A DNA stretch of 64,000 nt from Actinomyces sp. HMSC035G02 (lineage in GTDB: Bacteria > Actinomycetota > Actinomycetes > Actinomycetales > Actinomycetaceae): NCBI GenBank assembly GCA_001838165.1, contig KV835868.1, forward strand, positions 172,585 to 236,584, in the 5' to 3' direction. The notes beneath the pieces were generated by a model. It ran no database searches. It saw nothing but the letters and a program-made list of their open reading frames with translations, and was not told the origin of the DNA. Each line of letters opens with the position of its first letter. Within the stretch, counting starts at the first letter, position 1. This document shows positions 59,930 to 64,000 of the stretch, one piece after another. A program made the position numbers and the translations under genes.

Positions 59930-60502
59930 CTAGGAATCGGGATAGGCATTGCCGAGTGCGGTGAACACGAGAAGGTTGCAATCCTTGGATATGGCTAGCG
60001 CTCGTATGTCCATGGGGCCGAAATCGTGTGGGATCTTTTCCTTATCCGGTGCGAGCGCCTTGTCCGCGAACTTCGGGTCGATCGTGGTGAACTCGCACTC
60101 CTGGGGCACGTACTCGTAGAGGTGAGGATAGATGCCGGGTAGGAGTGTGTTGGTGGCTTCTCCCTCGGCGAGGAGCTGGATCGTCTCGTCGGGGATGGTG
60201 GCAACAGCGGTCAGCCAGAATTCGGGGTCCTGTGCGGGGATAAAAGCAAGCGCCGGGGAATACTCGAGGACGATGTGCGCTTCGCTCGCCTTCGTGTTCG
60301 GCCATCGAACATTGACGGAGTCGGTTCGATCTTGGACCGTCGGAGTCTCGTCGCTCTTGTAGACAAATTCGGCGAAGCGCGGGTCCTGCGGATACTGAGT
60401 CGGCGTGGCAGTCGGCGTGTTCCTGGGTATGAACGGGTTGCACGCGGCGGTGAGCGCCGCGACCGCGAGCAGTGGCACGAGGGCCTTGAGTGGGTGTTTC
60501 AT
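59930..60502 (-). CDS. Cassette lipoprotein 2
   Basis: A 190-aa lipoprotein with signal MKHPLKALVPLLAVAALTAAC. The mature part shares FVYKSDETPTVQDRTDSVNVRW, FWLTAVATIPDETIQLL, LLPGIYPHLYEYVPQEC and KEKIPHDFGPMDI with lipoprotein 3. A conserved cysteine pair (PQEC and SKDC) could form a disulfide outside the cell. The high similarity to lipoprotein 3 points to recent duplication. Confidence 0.7.
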   Translation of the reverse strand: MKHPLKALVPLLAVAALTAACNPFIPRNTPTATPTQYPQDPRFAEFVYKSDETPTVQDRTDSVNVRWPNTKASEAHIVLEYSPALAFIPAQDPEFWLTAVATIPDETIQLLAEGEATNTLLPGIYPHLYEYVPQECEFTTIDPKFADKALAPDKEKIPHDFGPMDIRALAISKDCNLLVFTALGNAYPDS

Positions 60503-60535
60503 CTTTGTCCTCGGGGATCCTTTGGGCGCTCAATG

Positions 60536-60549
60536 ACGAGGCCGGGGGT
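60536..60549 (+). repeat. Dispersed 14-mer, 13-base core
   Basis: GACGAGGCCGGGG then G, between lipoprotein genes 2 and 3. The flanking TTTGGGCGCTCAATGACGAGG repeats the flank of the copy at 59897 because the intergenic region was duplicated with the genes. Confidence 0.6.
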
Positions 60550-60581
60550 GGCGGAGAGGATGAGGGGGAGGTCCGCGGGGT

Positions 60582-61130
60582 TCAGGAGTGGCCGAGTGCG
60601 GTGAACACGAGAAGGTGGCATTCTTCGGACACGGCTAACGCTTGTATGTCCATGGGGCCGAAATCGTGTGGGATCTTCTCCTTATCTGGCACGAGGGCCT
60701 TGTCCGCGAACTCCGGGTCAATCGTGGTGAACCTACACTCCTGGGGTACGTACTCGTAGAGATGAGGATAGATGCCGGGTAGGAGAGTATTGGCTGCTGC
60801 ACCCTCCTCGAGGAGCTGGATCGTCTCGTCGGGGACGGTGGCAACAGCGGTGAGCCAGAACTCGGGGTCCTGGTCGGGGAGGAGCCCTGTTTGACTGGAA
60901 TAAGCGATGGTGAGGTGTGCCTCGCTCGCCTCCATATTCGGCCAACGCACGTTCACGGAGTCTGTCTGGGTCTTGACGGTGGGCTCTTCGTCGCTCTTGT
61001 AGACAAATTCGGCGAAGCGCGGGTCCTTCGGGTACTGAGGAGCCGAAGCCTTGTGGGCGAACGGGTTGCACGCGGCGGCGAGCGCCGCGATGGCGAGCAA
61101 GGGAAGGGACAGCCGAAAGAGTGACTTCAT
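60582..61130 (-). CDS. Cassette lipoprotein 3
   Basis: A 182-aa lipoprotein with signal MKSLFRLSLPLLAIAALAAAC. It shares nearly the whole mature domain with lipoprotein 2 (SVNVRWPN, FWLTAVATVPDETIQLLEEG, LLPGIYPHLYEYVPQEC, HDFGPMDIQALA). It starts three bases after the stop of the 119-aa gene, so the lipoproteins belong to the toxin cassette. A surface-exposed neutraliser would need exactly this location. Confidence 0.7.
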   Translation of the reverse strand: MKSLFRLSLPLLAIAALAAACNPFAHKASAPQYPKDPRFAEFVYKSDEEPTVKTQTDSVNVRWPNMEASEAHLTIAYSSQTGLLPDQDPEFWLTAVATVPDETIQLLEEGAAANTLLPGIYPHLYEYVPQECRFTTIDPEFADKALVPDKEKIPHDFGPMDIQALAVSEECHLLVFTALGHS

Positions 61131-61133
61131 TGA

Positions 61134-61493
61134 TCAAGCTCCGAAATACATGGAAATGTACACGTAGTTCCCGCAGAGTGCCACGTCTGTCGGATGATGG
61201 CTGATTCCAAGAAAAGACTGCAGCTCATGACCCGTATACCAGGTTTCATCTTTGAGATGGGCGAAAGAGTCGGGCAGGAGAATCTCCTTAGTATATTGGC
61301 CCGTACAGTGCTCGGAAAGCATGTCGCGCCAATCGTCCTTTGCGCATGCAAGTATTGTAAATAGTCGATCTGAGGGGCCGGGCAGTGTTTCCTCCACGAT
61401 GAGAGTGACATCCCGATCTAGTATTTCAAAGTACTCGTGTACGGGAAAGAGCTGGTCCAAGCCATCCATGGAAAGTAGTTGTGATGTCTTCAT
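61134..61493 (-). CDS. Putative immunity protein (119 aa)
   Basis: A 119-aa acidic soluble protein that overlaps the end of the toxin candidate by ATGA and is AT-richer than the chromosome. It starts MKTSQLLSMDGLDQLFPVH and has no recognised domain. Small acidic proteins coupled to the 3' end of a polymorphic toxin gene are usually its immunity protein; this is the basis of the call. Confidence 0.45.
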   Translation of the reverse strand: MKTSQLLSMDGLDQLFPVHEYFEILDRDVTLIVEETLPGPSDRLFTILACAKDDWRDMLSEHCTGQYTKEILLPDSFAHLKDETWYTGHELQSFLGISHHPTDVALCGNYVYISMYFGA

Positions 61494-62707
61494 CGGTTTC
61501 TGCCCCTAAGTCGTCGTCCGCTCTCGCTTTCTGTGGTATCGGTTGGGAGTGTTGGTGGCTGTTCGCCAACTTTCCACGTGTATGTCTGAGTCAAGCTGCC
61601 GCTAGTCTCGAAGCTCTTTGCCCAGCCGAGTTCTTCAAAACGCCCATTGACCGCGTCAGGTGTTTTTGAGTCGATGTCGGCTTTGCCTCTATCAAAGTTG
61701 TATTTATCACGAGCGTGAACGGTCACTGTTGCGGTGACGGTGTCCCCCGACACCGTCACGTTTGTCGTCGTGTAATTCGTGTGGCCGCCGATTGTTTTGC
61801 GCCAGTTTTCGGTTACCGGATAGGGGCCCTCTGAAGTTGCAGGGGAGTAGAGTGTAGTTTCAGTCATTCCGGCAGTGGCAGCTTCGTTTGCGGCCTGGAG
61901 TGAGTCATTAACGCGCGCGTTCACGCGGTTGCGGACACCAGCATCCTCTTCGTAGGCTCTCTCGTAATCAAATGTCTTTGGAGTGCCGGTATTATCGCGG
62001 AAATGTGCGTAGAAGTCAGCGGCATCCGGGATGTTTTTGATCCCTCGGGCCCCGACATCAAGCATCACTTGCCATTTCGCCCAGTTTACGTGGTCTTGGA
62101 AAGTATCCTGTCCCGCTTTTGAACCATGAGGAAAGTCATTGTCCCAGAGGATCTTTCGGTCGGGTTCAATAGTCGAGAAGCCGCCTGACGTCGTGTATGG
62201 GGTAATATCTCCGCCGGAATTGATAGCTGCCTGAAGATCATATCGGTCGAACGTGTTGACTAGGGCCAGCAGCTGAACTTGCATCTTCATAGCTGCAAGG
62301 AACCTCGCACCTATTTGAGCCGGAGAAAGCATGTCGAGCAGTCGGTGAGAGGGACGCACTCTCCAGGTATCGGAAACATCAAAATCTGCTAGTTCTATTC
62401 GGTTAACGCTATCGATAACGTTGCGTTGGAGTTGCTGCTTGTTGGTACGGTAGGTGGTGATGGCCGCCTGTGTCTGCTGGATCGACGTGATGTGATCGTT
62501 GATCTTCTGCTCGAGCGCATCCAGCTTGGCGATCATCGCCTGGGCGCTCTGCCCCTGCATGTTCGAAGAAATTATCTCCTTCGCATGGGCAATGTCGTCG
62601 AGCTTCTCCTGATTGGCTCGCAGCTGGTCGTCGAGGCTTTCAATCGCGTTCGTGAAGGAAGAAACGTCAAGTGCATACAGTTCAGTTTTCGTGACCATCT
62701 GTGTCAT
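61490..62707 (-). CDS. Putative polymorphic toxin with helical secretion head
   Basis: A 405-aa protein. The first 125 residues form long charged helices with coiled-coil character (NAIESLDDQLRANQEKLDDI, MIAKLDALEQKINDHITSIQ), like LXG/WXG-type secretion heads. A middle part of about 150 residues follows, then a C-terminal domain with WRKTIGGHTNYTTTNVTVSG, HARDKYNFDRGKADID and NGRFEELGWAKSF. I do not recognise the catalytic type. Upstream it overlaps the WXG-like gene (ATGA) and downstream the immunity candidate (ATGA). This order, small helical protein, toxin, immunity, is that of type VII polymorphic toxins. Confidence 0.55.
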   Translation of the reverse strand: MTQMVTKTELYALDVSSFTNAIESLDDQLRANQEKLDDIAHAKEIISSNMQGQSAQAMIAKLDALEQKINDHITSIQQTQAAITTYRTNKQQLQRNVIDSVNRIELADFDVSDTWRVRPSHRLLDMLSPAQIGARFLAAMKMQVQLLALVNTFDRYDLQAAINSGGDITPYTTSGGFSTIEPDRKILWDNDFPHGSKAGQDTFQDHVNWAKWQVMLDVGARGIKNIPDAADFYAHFRDNTGTPKTFDYERAYEEDAGVRNRVNARVNDSLQAANEAATAGMTETTLYSPATSEGPYPVTENWRKTIGGHTNYTTTNVTVSGDTVTATVTVHARDKYNFDRGKADIDSKTPDAVNGRFEELGWAKSFETSGSLTQTYTWKVGEQPPTLPTDTTESESGRRLRGRNR

Positions 62708-62982
62708 CCCTCGTTAGATGCGCTGAAGGAATCGGCGATCGCGTTCTCCATCGCCTCGAACTCCTGGAGCGTCTTCAGCATGTCGGAGTGCATTGCCTTG
62801 AGCTCGTCCTGGATCGCGGTCTCTGCATTGTTGAGGTTGTTGATCGGCCCGCTGATCCTCTGCGCGTAGACGTGGCTGCACGGGTCTCCCGTTGGGGGCG
62901 TGACCGTGGTGCAGGTTGCCGCTTCGTCGACGTATTGCGCGGCCGTGCGTAATGCGTCGCTCGAAAAAGTCAAGTCGGGCAC
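62704..62982 (-). CDS. WXG100-like small protein
   Basis: A 92-aa protein that starts at a GTG behind AAAGGAA. It begins MPDLTFSSDALRTAAQYVDEAA, has a Pro/Gly hinge in the middle (VTPPTGDPCSH) and a long C-terminal helix ending EFEAMENAIADSFSAS. Two helices around a turn, the length and the linkage to a toxin candidate fit ESX-type partners, although the WXG triplet is missing. A long frame to 63741 reads through this gene from the permease region and is not real. Confidence 0.5.
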   Translation of the reverse strand: MPDLTFSSDALRTAAQYVDEAATCTTVTPPTGDPCSHVYAQRISGPINNLNNAETAIQDELKAMHSDMLKTLQEFEAMENAIADSFSASNEG

Positions 62983-63023
62983 TGTCGTTTCCTTTGTCCG
63001 TGTTTCTGTTGGGAGCCTACAAG

Positions 63024-63062
63024 GGGAGGTCCCGGGAAGCAACTTGCTTCCCGGGACCTCCC
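63024..63062. terminator. Perfect 19-bp hairpin after lldP
   Basis: GGGAGGTCCCGGGAAGCAA is followed at once by its complement, giving a nearly loopless stem 18 bases downstream of the permease stop. It separates lldP from the toxin cassette. Confidence 0.75.
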
Positions 63063-63080
63063 GAGCCCATGAGCCGCCGA

Positions 63081-64000
63081 TCAGTGCGGCATGTAGGCGC
63101 CGAGCCAGCCCTGGGATGCGATGAACACCAGGGTGCACAGCACCAGGAGCAGGCCGATCGAGTAGGGGGCGGCCTTCTTGAGGATTTCCGCGTCGGAGCC
63201 CTTCGAATCCACCGCGGTCGCGGCGATCGCGAGGTTCTGCGGGGACACGATCTTGCCGATGCCGCCGCCGATTGTGTTGGCGGCCAGCAGGATCGACGGG
63301 TCGAGGCCTGCGCCGGCTGCGGCGGTCGACTGCAGGTTCGCGAAGAGCGCGCCCGCCGAGGTCGCGGAGCCTGCGACGGCCGTGCCGATCCAACCCAGGA
63401 TGGGGGAGAGGAACGCGAAGGCCGCGCCCGTCGTCGCCAGCGCGGCGCCGATCGAGGTGGTCTGGCCCGAGAAGTTCATGACGAAGGCGAGGGCCATGAC
63501 GGAGGCGATCGTCAGGATAGCCATGCGCAGCGAGTAGATGGTGCGCGGCAGGACCGCGAACATCTCGCCGACGGAGGTCTGGAAGCGGCCGTTCGATGAG
63601 TTCGTGCCGTACACGATGGCGACGATGATGCCGGTGACGAAGATCCAGGTGCCGGGGTTGGACAGGATCTGCAACGAGTAGATCGCGGCGGTCGAGGGCG
63701 ATCCGTCGCCGGTCAGCAGGTTGCCGTAGATGCCGGGCCACGGGACCTTAACGTCCGTCGAGGAGAAGAAGGCCGCGATCGGCTTGGCCAGCTTCGTGAT
63801 CGCGATGATGACGACGACGAGGACGTAGGGCAGCAGGGCCAGTCCGATGCGCGAGCCGGTGGGCTTGTCGGACTCGTCGGCCGCGGTCGCGCACTCCGCG
63901 GGGGTCGTTGGGCCCCAGACCAGCAGGAAGACGTAGCATGCCGCGAAGCCGAGCAGGGAGGCGACGACTGCGGTCAGCTCGTAGGAGACCGAGGGGGTGA
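63081..64000 (-). CDS. lldP: L-lactate permease (C-terminal part, cut by window end)
   Basis: The last 306 or so codons of a LldP/LctP-family lactate:proton symporter. The frame is open to the end of the window, so the gene begins beyond it. Hydrophobic segments alternate with LldP-type motifs: FFSSTDVKVPWPGIYG, FVMNFSGQTTSIGAAL, FLSPILGWIGTAVAGSATSA and the glycine-rich NTIGGGIGKIVSPQNLAIAA. Together with lutABC it forms a lactate uptake and oxidation set, with the toxin cassette between them. Confidence 0.92.
   Translation of the reverse strand, partial: TPSVSYELTAVVASLLGFAACYVFLLVWGPTTPAECATAADESDKPTGSRIGLALLPYVLVVVIIAITKLAKPIAAFFSSTDVKVPWPGIYGNLLTGDGSPSTAAIYSLQILSNPGTWIFVTGIIVAIVYGTNSSNGRFQTSVGEMFAVLPRTIYSLRMAILTIASVMALAFVMNFSGQTTSIGAALATTGAAFAFLSPILGWIGTAVAGSATSAGALFANLQSTAAAGAGLDPSILLAANTIGGGIGKIVSPQNLAIAATAVDSKGSDAEILKKAAPYSIGLLLVLCTLVFIASQGWLGAYMPH

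Noticed and set aside
62704..63741. A 345-aa frame joining the permease region to the WXG-like gene
   Set aside because: Its first two-thirds is the permease gene out of frame and it crosses a strong terminator; the GTG at 62982 with AAAGGAA is the real start.

Overview
The window reads as chromosomal DNA of a high-GC actinobacterium, most likely an oral Actinomycetaceae member of the Schaalia/Actinomyces odontolyticus type (an inference). Support: a mycobacterial-style fused 2-oxoglutarate decarboxylase, an actinobacterial argS-lysA pair, LutABC lactate oxidation, a phoH-ybeY-CNNM-era block, and secreted subtilases with choline-binding-type GW repeats. Three stretches are visibly AT-richer and look acquired: about 18.5-20.3 kb, 39.9-41.8 kb and 61.1-62.7 kb.

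Layout. An esterase gene (291-1175) converges on a long minus-strand series. In that series kgd (8175-12089) and an SGNH-fold gene without catalytic residues are followed by seven paralogous membrane proteins (1255-7511) that share an extracellular domain with two invariant cysteines, plus a remnant of an eighth member. To the right, on the plus strand, are two CNNM/CorC-type transporters, an M23 peptidase and a glycerophosphodiesterase, mostly with overlapping start and stop codons. From 16.7 to 21.5 kb lies a type VII-secretion-like locus: a small WXG100-sized protein and a 387-aa glycine-zipper effector candidate, bracketed by two diverged copies of the same gene pair. Then come an ion antiporter, tRNA-Arg(CCG), rpiB, a non-coding repeat tract, mntH, argS and lysA.

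From 29.5 to 44.3 kb there are three secreted subtilases with C-terminal cell-wall-binding repeats. The middle one (1451 aa) holds two complete propeptide-protease units in one chain. Between the second and third lie DUF5692/SRPBCC membrane genes and an AT-rich Shedu (DUF4263) antiphage gene. After a flavin disulfide reductase, an orphan Phd antitoxin and hrpB comes the phoH-ybeY-CNNM-era-uvrA-like operon.

The right end is a lactate-utilisation region (lutA, lutB, lutC and an lldP permease cut by the window end). Between lutA and lldP sits a probable polymorphic toxin cassette: WXG-like protein, 405-aa toxin candidate, 119-aa immunity candidate and three paralogous lipoproteins.

The most unusual signal is not a gene. 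The 14-mer GACGAGGCCGGGGC occurs eight times exactly and its 13-base core twelve times, on both strands, either between genes or in low-constraint coding linkers. That density resembles uptake or Chi-like motifs and no annotated feature explains it.
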